DNA of 36,275 bases from NCBI RefSeq assembly GCF_002160985.1, contig NZ_NFLQ01000026.1, forward strand, positions 1-36,275. Reading direction: 5' to 3'. Shown here one piece after another: positions 16,210 through 26,000 of this stretch (position 1 is its first letter; every line of letters starts with the position of its first letter). Origin of the DNA: Lachnoclostridium sp. An118 (GTDB lineage: Bacteria > Bacillota > Clostridia > Lachnospirales > Lachnospiraceae). Under the pieces are notes generated by a model, which made no database searches, was not told where the DNA came from, and worked only from the letters and a program-made list of their open reading frames with translations. The position numbers and the translations under genes were made by a program.

Positions 16210-16306
16210 TGTAAAAAGGAACAACCGCTAAAGTGGTTGACCTTGCTGAAAAGGTAATTGATAGGATTACCACCCCAACTCGCCAAAGTTCCGGGGTGGT
16301 TCTTCT
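16210..16306 (+). ncRNA. Small RNA 1, putative type I antitoxin
   Basis: Predicted transcript of about 95 nt from the promoter above to a strong terminator (ACCACCCC 16269-16276 with GGGGTGGT 16293-16300, then TCTTCT). It contains two small internal hairpins (AACCGC..GTGGTT and ACCTT..AAGGT). It runs toward the tiny hydrophobic ORF on the other strand, whose stop is only 13 nt beyond. The toxin transcript must pass through the same hairpin, so the two RNAs would share complementary 3' ends, as in the txpA/RatA arrangement. Confidence 0.55.
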
Positions 16307-16318
16307 ATGCCTATGACA

Positions 16319-16378
16319 TTACTTGATAAACGTAAATACGAATGTCAGCAATGCCAGAATGAACATTCCAAAAGCCAT
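16319..16378 (-). CDS. Putative holin-like toxin peptide of a type I toxin-antitoxin module
   Basis: From the ATG at 16378 the peptide is 19 residues (AFGMFILALLTFVFTFIK after the Met), one hydrophobic helix with a terminal Lys. The FGxFILALLT pattern is that of the small 'putative holin-like toxin' peptides of Firmicutes. In frame upstream lies a basic, sensible N-terminus (FKKKPFDFKNL) but no ATG, GTG or TTG, so the true product may be about 30 residues from a near-cognate codon (ATA around 16414) or the ATG may be used without a clear ribosome site. A convergent small RNA overlaps its 3' side. Membrane toxicity is inferred from the family, not shown. Confidence 0.55.
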   Translation of the reverse strand: MAFGMFILALLTFVFTFIK

Positions 16379-16406
16379 CAGATTTTTAAAGTCAAACGGT
16401 TTTTTC

Positions 16407-16435
16407 TTGAATATTCGGTACGAATATGCTATATT
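16407..16435 (+). promoter_or_regulatory. Promoter of antitoxin-like RNA 2
   Basis: TTGAAT (16407-16412), a 17-nt spacer and TATATT (16430-16435). It sits between the two toxin-like units and drives an RNA with no coding frame. Confidence 0.6.
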
Positions 16436-16441
16436 GTAAAC

Positions 16442-16538
16442 AGAAAAGGGAAACCAAAAGCGGCTTACCCTCAACAATGAAGCTATACCGCTAAAAGCGG
16501 CAAGCCGTCACTATTGCAGTAGTGGCGGCTATTTCTTT
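16442..16538 (+). ncRNA. Small RNA 2, putative type I antitoxin
   Basis: Predicted RNA of about 97 nt ending in a terminator whose stem is AGCCGTCACTA (16503-16513) with TAGTGGCGGCT (16520-16530), followed by ATTTCTTT. The stem overlaps the stop codon of the second hydrophobic ORF (16529-16531) on the opposite strand, so the RNA is antisense to the 3' end of that message. The layout repeats that of unit 1. Confidence 0.55.
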
Positions 16539-16629
16539 CCCCTGAAAATCTCATAACAGAGACCAACAAGAGCAACAATGAAAATCAACAACTGGATCAG
16601 AGGGTAAGCCGCCTGGCTTCGGTTTCCCT
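16447..16629 (-). repeat. Long-range inverted repeat enclosing toxin unit 2
   Basis: AGGGAAACC at 16447-16455 and GCGGCTTACCCTC at 16460-16472 are exactly complementary to GGTTTCCCT at 16621-16629 and GAGGGTAAGCCGC at 16600-16612. In a minus-strand transcript starting near 16630 these would pair the 5' leader with the region beyond the ORF. Such closed structures keep type I toxin messages untranslated until processing. Confidence 0.8.
16529..16591 (-). CDS. Second small hydrophobic toxin-like peptide
   Basis: From a TTG at 16591 the peptide is 20 residues, LLIFIVALVGLCYEIFRGKK: one hydrophobic helix and a basic tail, the usual shape of type I toxins. The frame stays open further upstream (AAYPLIQ precedes it) to a stop near 16635, without an ATG, so the start is unresolved. 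The open frame lies within the inverted-repeat-enclosed RNA, and a convergent small RNA ends over its stop codon. The family is not recognised with certainty. Confidence 0.45.
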   Translation of the reverse strand: MLIFIVALVGLCYEIFRGKK

Positions 16630-16635
16630 GTCTTT

Positions 16636-16664
16636 ATGGTAATATAACATCATCAAACAGACAA
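16636..16664 (-). promoter_or_regulatory. Possible promoter of toxin unit 2
   Basis: On the minus strand: TTGTCT (16664-16659), a 17-nt spacer and TACCAT (16641-16636). It would start RNA close to the 5' arm of the inverted repeat. The -10 is weak. Confidence 0.4.
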
Positions 16665-16682
16665 TCGTTTTCTTTTCCATTT

Positions 16683-17741
16683 CTATTTCCCAAACCCACA
16701 GTTCGGAAATGTACACACCGGGCAGGACAGGCACAATCCGCCCTCTCCCATCCCTGTGAAGTCCTCCAGGCTCAGCCGCTCTCCGGCCGCGATCCTTGGA
16801 AGCACCAGGTCAAAGATGGTCCGCTTCGCGTACATGACGCAGCCGGGCAGTCCCATCACCGGGATATCAGGCATATCTTCGCCTTCCGCCCGCTTTTTAT
16901 ATCCAAGCATGAACATGGCGCCGGGCAGGACAGGCGCACCGTAGGTAATGACTTCATCTGAGGCGTTTCGGATGGCAAGGGGTGTCCTGTCGTCCGGATC
17001 CACGCTCATGCCCCCTGTGCACACCACCAGGTCCATGCCTTTTCCGATCCACTCCTTGATGGCATCCTCCACCATGGAGGCGTCATCGCTGCAGAGGATG
17101 TTTCCCGGCACCTCCATACCGTACTCCTCCAGCTTCTCCTTCACCACAGGAGTGAACTGATCCCTGATCCGGCCGTGATAGACCTCGCTTCCCGTGGTCA
17201 CAATGCCTGCTTTCATCTTTCGGAAGGGAAGAAGGGAGAAAATGCTCTCCTGGCCGCAGATTTCCTTTACCCGCTCCATCTTCTCCTCCTCAATGACAAG
17301 GGGCACCACCCGCATGCCGGCAATCTTGTCCCCCTTTTTCACCGGAAAATTTCCGTGGCGGGAGGCGATGACAATCTGGCCCAGGCCGTTGACTCTGTCA
17401 AGCTTTTCCCTGTCTACCTTTAAAAGGCCATCCGTGTCCGCTGTCAGCTCGATCTTTCCCTCCTTCACGTCTGAGGGGCTCATATGCTCTCCCTGACAGA
17501 CCTGGCGCAGGATCTCAGCTCCCTCATTTTCGTGGAGCATCCCCTCCTGCTTCTCCCACACATAGAGGTTCTCCTTTCCCACAGAGAGTAGGACCGGAAT
17601 GTCCTCCTCCCGGACAATGTGACCCTTGGTAAAGACGGCACCCTTCACCTTCCCCGGTATGATCTGTGTGATATCATGGCAGAGCACGGTCCCCACCGCG
17701 TCCTTCGTCCGTATCAGCTTCATTCCCTTTTCTAATCCCAT
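16683..17741 (-). CDS. MoeA-like molybdopterin-binding protein
   Basis: A 352-residue protein of the MoCF-biosynthesis/molybdopterin-binding class. The C-terminal half carries the MoaB/MoeA-like domain, with IVTTGSEVYHG, DLVVCTGGMSVDPDD and PVMGLPGC. The N-terminal half has only distant MoeA likeness (VKGAVFTKGHIVREED) and is typical of shorter clostridial proteins found next to Mo hydroxylase genes. It ends in a Cys-rich tail (CLSCPVCTFPNCGFGK) that could hold a metal. The ATG at 17741 overlaps the moaC stop by 10 nt; a second ATG at 17723 has GGGA directly before it. Its likely role is insertion of Mo into molybdopterin or cofactor handling for the hydroxylase. Confidence 0.8.
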   Translation of the reverse strand: MGLEKGMKLIRTKDAVGTVLCHDITQIIPGKVKGAVFTKGHIVREEDIPVLLSVGKENLYVWEKQEGMLHENEGAEILRQVCQGEHMSPSDVKEGKIELTADTDGLLKVDREKLDRVNGLGQIVIASRHGNFPVKKGDKIAGMRVVPLVIEEEKMERVKEICGQESIFSLLPFRKMKAGIVTTGSEVYHGRIRDQFTPVVKEKLEEYGMEVPGNILCSDDASMVEDAIKEWIGKGMDLVVCTGGMSVDPDDRTPLAIRNASDEVITYGAPVLPGAMFMLGYKKRAEGEDMPDIPVMGLPGCVMYAKRTIFDLVLPRIAAGERLSLEDFTGMGEGGLCLSCPVCTFPNCGFGK

Positions 17742-18280
17742 GTCTTCAGCCCGTTTCCTGTCTGCTCTCTGCTTTCTGTCTGCCCTGCCCGCTGGGGGGC
17801 TCTGGCCTTTTCGTTGCGTATCTCGCCGCTCTTGCCCCCTGTCTTGTGGACCAGGTAAACCTCCGTGATCTCCATGCTCTTATCCAACGCCTTGCACATG
17901 TCGTAGATGGTGAGAAGGGCTGTGGTCACGCCGGTGAGGGCCTCCATCTCCACCCCCGTCTTTCCGGTGACCTTCACCGTGCAGGTACAGTGGACCGCAC
18001 AGGCCTCCTCGTCCATGTCAAACCGGATGCGGCACCCGGTGATGGGGAGGATATGGCACATGGGAATCAGCTCAAAGGTCCGCTTGGCCCCCATGATACC
18101 GGCTGTCTGGGCTACTGCCAGCACGTCCCCCTTGCCGACCGTTCCCGCCTTTATGGCGTCAAACACCTGCCGGTTCACCAGGATTGTCCCCGTGGCCTCG
18201 GCCTCCCTCTCCGTATCCTTCTTCTCAGTCACATCCACCATGACAGCCCGTCCGCTCTCCTCAAAATGGCTCAGCTCCAT
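17732..18280 (-). CDS. moaC: Cyclic pyranopterin monophosphate synthase MoaC
   Basis: Catalyses the second half of the first step of molybdopterin synthesis, making cyclic pyranopterin monophosphate. The family features are intact: SGRAVMVDVTEK, GDVLAVAQTAGIMGAKRT, PMCHILPITG with the catalytic-site histidine, and KTGVEMEALTGVTTALLTIYDMCKA. It has 182 residues, slightly longer than usual, with a polar C-terminal tail that overlaps the next gene. AGGAGG precedes the ATG. MoaA, MoaD/E and the hydroxylase subunits are not in this window. Confidence 0.93.
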   Translation of the reverse strand: MELSHFEESGRAVMVDVTEKKDTEREAEATGTILVNRQVFDAIKAGTVGKGDVLAVAQTAGIMGAKRTFELIPMCHILPITGCRIRFDMDEEACAVHCTCTVKVTGKTGVEMEALTGVTTALLTIYDMCKALDKSMEITEVYLVHKTGGKSGEIRNEKARAPQRAGQTESREQTGNGLKTWD

Positions 18281-18343
18281 ATCGCTTCCTCCTAATCAGC
18301 TGTGAAATTACTTTCTCTGCAAATCTGATTTTACTGTTTTTAT

Positions 18344-18372
18344 ATTCTAACATGCCTGACATCTGTTGTAAA
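18344..18372 (-). promoter_or_regulatory. Promoter of the moaC operon
   Basis: On the minus strand: TTTACA (18372-18367), a 17-nt spacer and TAGAAT (18349-18344), about 65 nt before moaC. Confidence 0.6.
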
Positions 18373-18416
18373 TCTGCGCAAAGCTCGTATATCAAAAACC
18401 AAAAACTGTATACCAA

Positions 18417-18451
18417 AAGGGTGAGAAGATTCATTTTCACTTCTCACCCTT
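18417..18451 (-). terminator. Terminator of the dockerin gene cluster
   Basis: A perfect 12-bp stem (AAGGGTGAGAAG with its complement) around an 11-nt loop. On the minus strand it lies about 55 nt after the transglutaminase-dockerin stop and is followed by TTTTGG. It also marks the visible drop in G+C between the molybdenum region and the surface-protein cluster. Confidence 0.75.
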
Positions 18452-18505
18452 CTTTACCGTGACAACATCCTGAATCACAAACTTTTTCAGGTTCTCATCA
18501 TTCGC

Positions 18506-18694
18506 TTATAAAACACTGCTCTTCCGGCCAACATAATTTAGCAAACGCATTAAATCCACCAAATTAACAATGCCGTCTCCGTTAATATCCGCTGCTTTAA
18601 GTGGTTCTGTTTCCAAAAGTTCCTTCCTCCCGACATGGTTCAAACACTTCATAAGATCCACCAAGTTAATGTGACCATCTCCATTAATGTCTCC
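18506..18694 (-). repeat. Dockerin copy 1
   Basis: Last 62 codons of the transglutaminase-like gene: Ca-binding loops DINGDGHINLVDL and DINGDGIVNLVDL, linker ELLETEPLK. One of four near-identical copies in the window and the most diverged in its linker. Confidence 0.9.
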
Positions 18695-19819
18695 CTTCAA
18701 CCTTTCCACATCTCCTGTTCCTCCAGAAGAAGAATCATATACATAATCTGTGTCAGAGGCTTCCGGCAATTCATATAGGAAGTTTGCACCCGAACTATCT
18801 GGCGAATCCGGAATATGATCTGTAAAGTTTTCATTTCCCACAAGGAAATAATCATGCTGCAGTTGTTCGTATGGCTGATCATCCCAGGTCGCATCAAGCC
18901 AATAATATTTCCCGTCATCCATGCCAACCATATTCCAGGCATGTCCGCCCCCTGCATATCCTGTCACATATATATTCTCAATATCATAAGAATTCATCAT
19001 AACCTGCATCACTTTCGCATATCCTTCACATACCGCAGAACGGCTGGCGGTCATAGCGCCTGCAATAGAATGAGAAATTGGTATTGTAGTATCTTCTGAA
19101 TATTCAATATCCTCGATCAAAGTATCATGAATATATAGCACTTTATTATAGATATGATCCTGGTCTGAAATTCCAGACTGGTATACCGTCTCTGCTGTGT
19201 TTACGATTTCATCTAATGTATTTCTGCGAATATCACCATCAGCGTATTCGTCATACGTCACAATCTCCAACGTATTGCTGGAGTACAAGACACTGTTTGC
19301 CAACCAGAAATACTGGGGATTATCATTTCGAAACGTAAAATAAACTTCTGTCTTTTCATAGCCTGTCAAATCAGTCAGGCCAAGTTCTGACAGATTAACC
19401 GTAAATGCTTTCGCATACTGATCTGCACCGACTGTTACTGTTGATGCATCTGATCCATCTACAGTAAACTCCCGGCATTCTTCTTGTAATTTGCGATAAA
19501 GCGCCTGCCTTTGTTCTCCATGCTCCCTTTTTACCATATCCTGATACCCGTAATCCGATCCATATTCTAAAAATGGATACTGCTCTCCTGCCCGTGCATC
19601 CTGACTGTCCTGACTCTTTTCTTCCGCAATCCATTCGTCAGCCTGCTCATCAGATACTTCAATCCCAACCAACGCTTCCAGATCTCCCGTGGCTTCACGC
19701 AACATATAGTCTTGTGCATGCACTTCAGAGACATTTCCGGTAAACCACATCAGACAGATAACAAAAAAAATACTTCTTATCCATCCGCGAATTATTCTGT
19801 AGTTATCTTTTATCCTCAT
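18506..19819 (-). CDS. Secreted transglutaminase-like protein with C-terminal dockerin
   Basis: A secreted protein of about 437 aa. An N-terminal hydrophobic stretch (SIFFVICLMWFTG) ends near VHAQ, a likely signal cleavage site. A helical linker is followed by a transglutaminase-like fold whose triad reads Cys264 (SAVCEGYAKV), His293 (GGHAWNMV) and Asp309 (YWLDATWDD). In bacterial surface proteins this fold acts as a cysteine protease, amidase or crosslinker. The last 62 residues are a two-repeat type I dockerin. ATG 19819 was chosen because GAGG lies seven bases upstream; the longer frame starts with GTG. It lies 43 nt after the giant LRR/GLUG gene, so it is probably the last gene of that operon. 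The dockerin should attach it to the cohesin protein at 32.9-35.7 kb. Confidence 0.88.
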   Translation of the reverse strand: MRIKDNYRIIRGWIRSIFFVICLMWFTGNVSEVHAQDYMLREATGDLEALVGIEVSDEQADEWIAEEKSQDSQDARAGEQYPFLEYGSDYGYQDMVKREHGEQRQALYRKLQEECREFTVDGSDASTVTVGADQYAKAFTVNLSELGLTDLTGYEKTEVYFTFRNDNPQYFWLANSVLYSSNTLEIVTYDEYADGDIRRNTLDEIVNTAETVYQSGISDQDHIYNKVLYIHDTLIEDIEYSEDTTIPISHSIAGAMTASRSAVCEGYAKVMQVMMNSYDIENIYVTGYAGGGHAWNMVGMDDGKYYWLDATWDDQPYEQLQHDYFLVGNENFTDHIPDSPDSSGANFLYELPEASDTDYVYDSSSGGTGDVERLKGDINGDGHINLVDLMKCLNHVGRKELLETEPLKAADINGDGIVNLVDLMRLLNYVGRKSSVL

Positions 19820-19862
19820 TTTGTATCCTCTTTTCACTTAACTATCTGACTTAACCCAAGGA

Positions 19863-20051
19863 TCATAGTGCAGATGTCTTTCTCCCCACATAGTTCAACA
19901 GTCTCATCAGGTCTACGAGATTCACAATCCCATCTCCGTTGATATCTGCCGCCTCCAGCGCTTTGCCCTCCAGAAGCTCCTTTCTGCCCACGTGGTTCAG
20001 ACACTGCATCAGATCCACAAGATTGATATTGCCGTCCTGGTTGATATCACC
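19863..20051 (-). repeat. Dockerin copy 2
   Basis: Last 62 codons of the giant gene: loops DINQDGNINLVDL and DINGDGIVNLVDL, linker ELLEGKALE. Confidence 0.9.
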
Positions 20052-23000
20052 TACTATCTCTACGGCCTTCTTTACGACAATCTTACATGTTGCAGTTTTA
20101 TCACCAATTGTTGCAGAAACTGTAGTCTCCCCTTCTCCTACAGCTGTAATAACTCCTGAAGAATTAACCGTAACTACACTTTCATTGCCGCTCTGCCAGA
20201 GAACCCCCATAGATGCAGCGGCTTCTGGTAAAACGCTCGCAATCAAACGATACGTTTGTCCGATTCCTTCGAGTTCAACAGATGTAGCATTTATATATAC
20301 TTCTTCAACCGGAATCTGATAATCTGTATAGATATCAACTGTTCGAATATCTCCAATCTGTTCCCCATCCGCAACAATGCGAATACCTATCTTTTTATAA
20401 GATACTTCTTCCCAGTTTAAATTATCAATGGTAGTATCATAGTGCAGCACTTCATCGTTGGCTAATTCTTCAAATGTGAAAGATTCATATATTGTTTCAG
20501 GATGATCATAATCAAATATTTCAATGGTTCCCTTTCCCTTTTGTGCGCCTTTGTTAGTAACAGTAGCTACTAATGTATACTTTCCGTCCACACAATATAG
20601 AGACTTATCCAACTCAAGATTGGCCTCTCCCAAAACAAATCCAGTACTTAACGTATTTTCTTTATCGCCTGCCGGGTTTATTGTCAGCTGATACTCTTTT
20701 TTATCATCTAACTGTGGAACTGTAATGGAAAGCTCAATATTTTTCTCCTCTCCAGGCAAAATCTCCGTCTGTATAGTTTGACTCATGATCAATCCTGTCT
20801 CATCAGAAATTTCAATATCTACATTTCTGCATGTTGAGAATCCTGTATTCTTCATCGTAATTTCTAATGGCAATTCCTCTCCTCCTGCAACATCTTGTTT
20901 ATAGAAATTTACCTCAACATCGGATAGCTGAGCCGCTCCTGTTTCAACCGAATTCCACATAAGACTGTTTTTACCATTCAGGTCAGATGCTTCTACGTCA
21001 ACTTCCCGTTGATTATAAAGCAATATTAACTTTCCATCGACATATCCGCCAGAAATGTTTTCCACATAATTTTCACTGTTAGTAACTTCAAGAGCATCAG
21101 ACCACCGACTTGTTTCAGAATCATACTGTACAACATATGCATTTGCATTATTCTCATCATTCTGTATAAATAGGATAGACAAATTCCCTTTTCCATCTTC
21201 TACAATCTGCTGCGCTCTTCCGGTCACGATACCTTCGTCTGTTTCCTTCTGAACCTCACCTTCTGCTCCACTCTTAGTGTAAATATTTCCTTCAGTATCT
21301 ATGATAATAATTTTGTTTTGGCTGTTCACAGAATAAATTGCATTAACGTTTTTCTCCGTCAATCTCTGTTTTTCACCTGTATCAGCAAACACGAGATAGG
21401 CCGCCTGTCCTTCTTGATTGGTTAAATTATCATCTTCATCAACAATATATGCAAAATATGGCCGTCCATCCAGTTCACCCGCAGTTTTTCCTACAACCAC
21501 ATGATTTGTGCGCTCAATCTCTTGTGTTATCCATTCGTTTCCTTTCCGCGAACATGAATATAGTGTATTTTCTCCCTCCATTCCAAACACATCATTCTGA
21601 GCATTTATGCTCCAGCTTATACTCACGCCATTATCTGTCTCCTGGATATTTAAATCATTTTCAAAAGACTGATTTGATGTAAGTGTCTGCACATCAGTGA
21701 AGGACTGTGTACTCGAATCGTAAACAGCGACATTTACTTCCTGCAATTGTCCCCTCTGGTTCAGGGTTGTGCAATTTGTCAGAGAAGACTTTGAATTATT
21801 CCAGACAATATATTTTCCTGCAGCTGCCGGGTTAAAATCCGCCGTACCATCATCATCAACAGGTCGAGGTTCCATCCATTGTTTTTCAGAAGCGTCATAT
21901 ACAGAATACATCAGTACCGATGCATCTGCCGCACTGCGGTCTGTCAGCGTATTACTCGTAAAAAGCATGATCAGATCGCCTCCCGCCTGCATAAAAACAG
22001 GTTTGCTTTCTGAATACGCTTCTTCTTGTACGACGGCTTTCCCGCCTGTCCATTCGCCAGCCGACTTTTCCTCCACTATTTCTATTGGATTATCTCCCAG
22101 GCTTTCCAACCACTGTTCTGCCGTCTGATATTCTGAATCTCCTTCTTTTTCATCTATTTGGTATTCATTGAGATCACGCGAATAGATCCAGACTTTCCCG
22201 GGTCCCCAAAGTTTATATGTTGCAGCATTGGTTCCCAGAAAACGCAATGCAAGTTTCACACTACCCGAAAAATAAAATTCATCCAGTCCTGCTTCTTTTG
22301 TCGGAAGTAAATAGTATTCCACTCCTAATTTAGGATCGCCATAAATTCCTACCGACAATACATTTGCCATCCCTACACCGGCATATACGCCTACTCCAAA
22401 AGATGTGCCAACTTTAAGATTTCCATCAGTTATTTGAAGTGTCTCTTTATTAAGTATGAGTTCTCCTGTTGCCGTAATCTCCCCCTTGACATCAATTGCA
22501 AATACAAAAACGGATGCCTGTGCTTCTTTTCCAAACTTTGCAGATAATTTTCCATATATCTTCATATCGATATCATTTGATCCCATTGGCATATCGCCTT
22601 CCGCATATCCTACTAACTCAAATGAGATTTTGGGATTTCGGCATAGCACCGATTCATTTCTTAAATACTTTTTCACCTTTTCCAATTTCTTTTTCAGGGA
22701 AAACTCACTTTTTAATACCTTTACTCCATCCTCTTCTCCGCCATCCCAGTTTCCATCCAGCATATTTAATGTGACCCGCCACTTTTCCTCACTTATCTTT
22801 ACGGACACAGGCAGCTCGAAAGTATCGAATTTGATGGTACTGCCCCCGAAAACGGGCACATTTTTCCCCACCTCAAATGATATCCCCTGTCCAAATTCCA
22901 GAGACGTTTCCATCTCCTGTTCATCCACTACCAGTAAATTAATTTTTTCTTCGCTGGTCTTTCCGGCTGTATCCGTAAGTCTTATCTTAGTCTCCCGGAC

Positions 23001-26000
23001 AACTTTATCCCGTTCTGTTGTTTCGAAAATTTCCGGGGTCAGCGTAAATTCTCCTGTTGGAGATTCAGCTACAACTTGATCACCCTGCATAATTTCATAA
23101 TTCACATACTCCGTCTGAAGATTTGATGGCACACAATAAATCTTGAATTCTACTCCTGCATATTTGCGATTAATAGTCTTGGTCAGGGTCAAAAGTTCAT
23201 ATCGGTTCCCTCTCATATCCATGATGACGGAATTCAGAGGATGAGCATCTGCATTTTCCTCTTTTATCATCCTTATCATATCCTCTCTTTTTGGATCCAT
23301 CGTATATGTCCGGGGCCCATACGGAAGATATCCCTCTTTTTCCGCATTTAAAGTAAGCACCTCTTCCGTATAATCAAATTTTGCCTGTCCGCTTTCTCCC
23401 GTCTCCTGGGTTTCATCTCCCAGTGTGATCACAGCGCCTTCAACTTTGTTGTTTTCTTCATCTACAACTGTAAGAATAAATTTCCCATTTTTATCCTTAA
23501 CCTGCTTCTTGTCCGAATCAGGCTGTTTATCCAGTAAATCCTTGACACTGATCAGGGTCGGATATCCCCAGCTGTACTCATAATCAAATTCCCATACACT
23601 GATAAAATCCCAGGGGCCATATGAATCTGCTTTTTTCATCTCTCCAGTTGTCATCCCGCCGCTATGAACAATCCCTTTTGACGGATCATTGTAAACCAAC
23701 GGCATATCTGGATTTTTCGATGGTTTTCCATATAAATGCCCAATATCAAATGCAATGGAATCATAATAACAGTATTCTGCCGCTCCCTCAACTACCGATC
23801 CCATAGCTCCTGGATAACACTGGGTCAATATGCTCGATCCCTGTTCAGGAAGACTTCCTGCATGATAACAATTTTCAAGTGTCCCATAATTGTTTCCTGT
23901 TATCCCTCCAGGATATGTATAGCGGTTTGAAATCCCTATAATACTCCCCAGATTATAAGAGTCTTTTATCATCCCTTCTTTATCATGGTAGCCAACAATT
24001 CCTCCATACACACTTCCCTGGTTCACAGCAATAACATTCCCACCATTATAGCATTGCTCAATCTTCCCGGACGACCTGCCGGCAATTCCGCCTCCATAGT
24101 AACCATGATCTGTAATATATGCGTAATTTACACAACTGATAATTAGTGCATTGTTTCCTGCAAGCTCCGCCGCAATTCCTCCTACGTATCCCGTATTTTC
24201 CGTGGCAATTTTCCCATCCGCTCTGCAATGACGTATCTCTAATTTTCCATTATAAATAGCCTTAGCTTCTGCAACAATTCCTGCACTGTCTCCATTACGC
24301 TGCGGAGCAGTTACTGTTCCATTAAACCTACAGTCTTCTACTGTAACAATTCCATTGTAGCTTTCATATTTATCATCCCCGGAAGTGATCCTTCCTATGA
24401 TCCCTGCCCCATGCTTTGAACTTTGCACATCACATGTAGAGCGGATATTTTCAATTGTAATCTCAGCTCCATTTTCTCCACCCTGAACAAATCCAATCGC
24501 TCCGCCTGCTTCTTCTCCATCTATTGAACCGCTCACTGTGATTGCTTCTATCCGCACTCCTGCTCCTTTATATGAGCGGACATATCCCGCAAGAGCTCCA
24601 GATGCTGCTGCGCCGGATATCTCAGCATTTACTATATTGATATTACGAATACATATTGTCCGGGTAGCAGTTTTAGAGCTTATGCCTCCAAAAAGGCCTG
24701 CATATGTGCTTTCCGTAACTTTTAAATTTTTTATCTTATGATTTCTGCCGTCAAAATTACCCCTGAAAGGATTTTGGCTATCCCCAATAGGTATCCACTC
24801 GTTAGCTCCTAAGTCTATATCCGCAGCCAAAACAATTTCTTTACCAGAAAAATCATTCCCTCCTGCTGTTTGTTCTGCAATCCATGCCAACTGTGCTGCA
24901 TTGTTTACAATATACATATTCCCTTCTGGATTAATCTCTTCTTTTTTCCCCTCCTCCCATACACTGCTTTCACCATCGGGAATGACAGGATAACCCGATG
25001 TTTCCTCTTGATTTTTATCCACAAAAGGAAGTCCTTTTTCCAAAGCATACTTTTCCGCTTCACTCCCTTTTACTCCGATTATAGTACAATTAATACTATT
25101 ACTTCCTATAACTGTAACACTTTCCGGAATTTCAATTGCAGTCAGATAAGTACATTCTTGAAAAGCATCTTCATATATTTCCGTAACAGTAGGTGGAACC
25201 ACATAGTTCTCACCTTCTTTTGCTGCTGGATATACGTATAATATTTTCTGTTCTCTATCGAACAAAACACCATCTACAGATGAATATTTTGCATTTTCAA
25301 AATCTACTTGTATCGATTGAAGACTTAAAAAATCACTCAGGCTACGAATATCTTCCCATTCTACAAGGTCCGCTCCCCATACGATAGTATGCAGGTTATT
25401 GCACCCCCATATAGCGTCTCCTTGTACCTTCGTCACATTTCCAGTCAATTCTATACGTTCAAGCTTCTCACAACGGTAAAAAGTATACCTTTCTATCTCA
25501 ACTTCTTCTTTTGGTGAAAATGTAATTTCTTTAAGCGAGATACACTCATCAAATGCACTTGCTTCAATTTTCTCTGTATCATCCGGGATTACATACGAAC
25601 TTTCCGCTTTATTGGATGGATATTTTAAAAGAGTTTTTATGTCTTTTACGTTATATAAAACACCATTATCACTCAGAAAGTTTGTGTTTCCTTGTTCCAC
25701 ATCATAAAAGGAAATGGTATCGCCAAAATCTTCTACAGAAAATTCAGTCACATTTTTACCTATCCTGACATATGATAAATTATCACATCCGCTGAAAAAT
25801 CCAATCCCATACCTTGGAGAAGGCACATTCGCTTCCACATATATTTCCTGTAAAGCATCACAGTCTATAATGGCATTATCATCCATTGAGTCAATCCTGC
25901 CGCCAATAGTGAGCCTTTCCAGCGAAGACAAATTGCATATTGCATCCCCTTTAACAGCAAGATCATCTCCATCTATAATAATTTCCTTTAAATATGGATT

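Noticed and set aside
18697-19634. Small frames on both strands within the transglutaminase gene
   Set aside because: Other-frame shadows of a gene with a full catalytic triad and dockerin.
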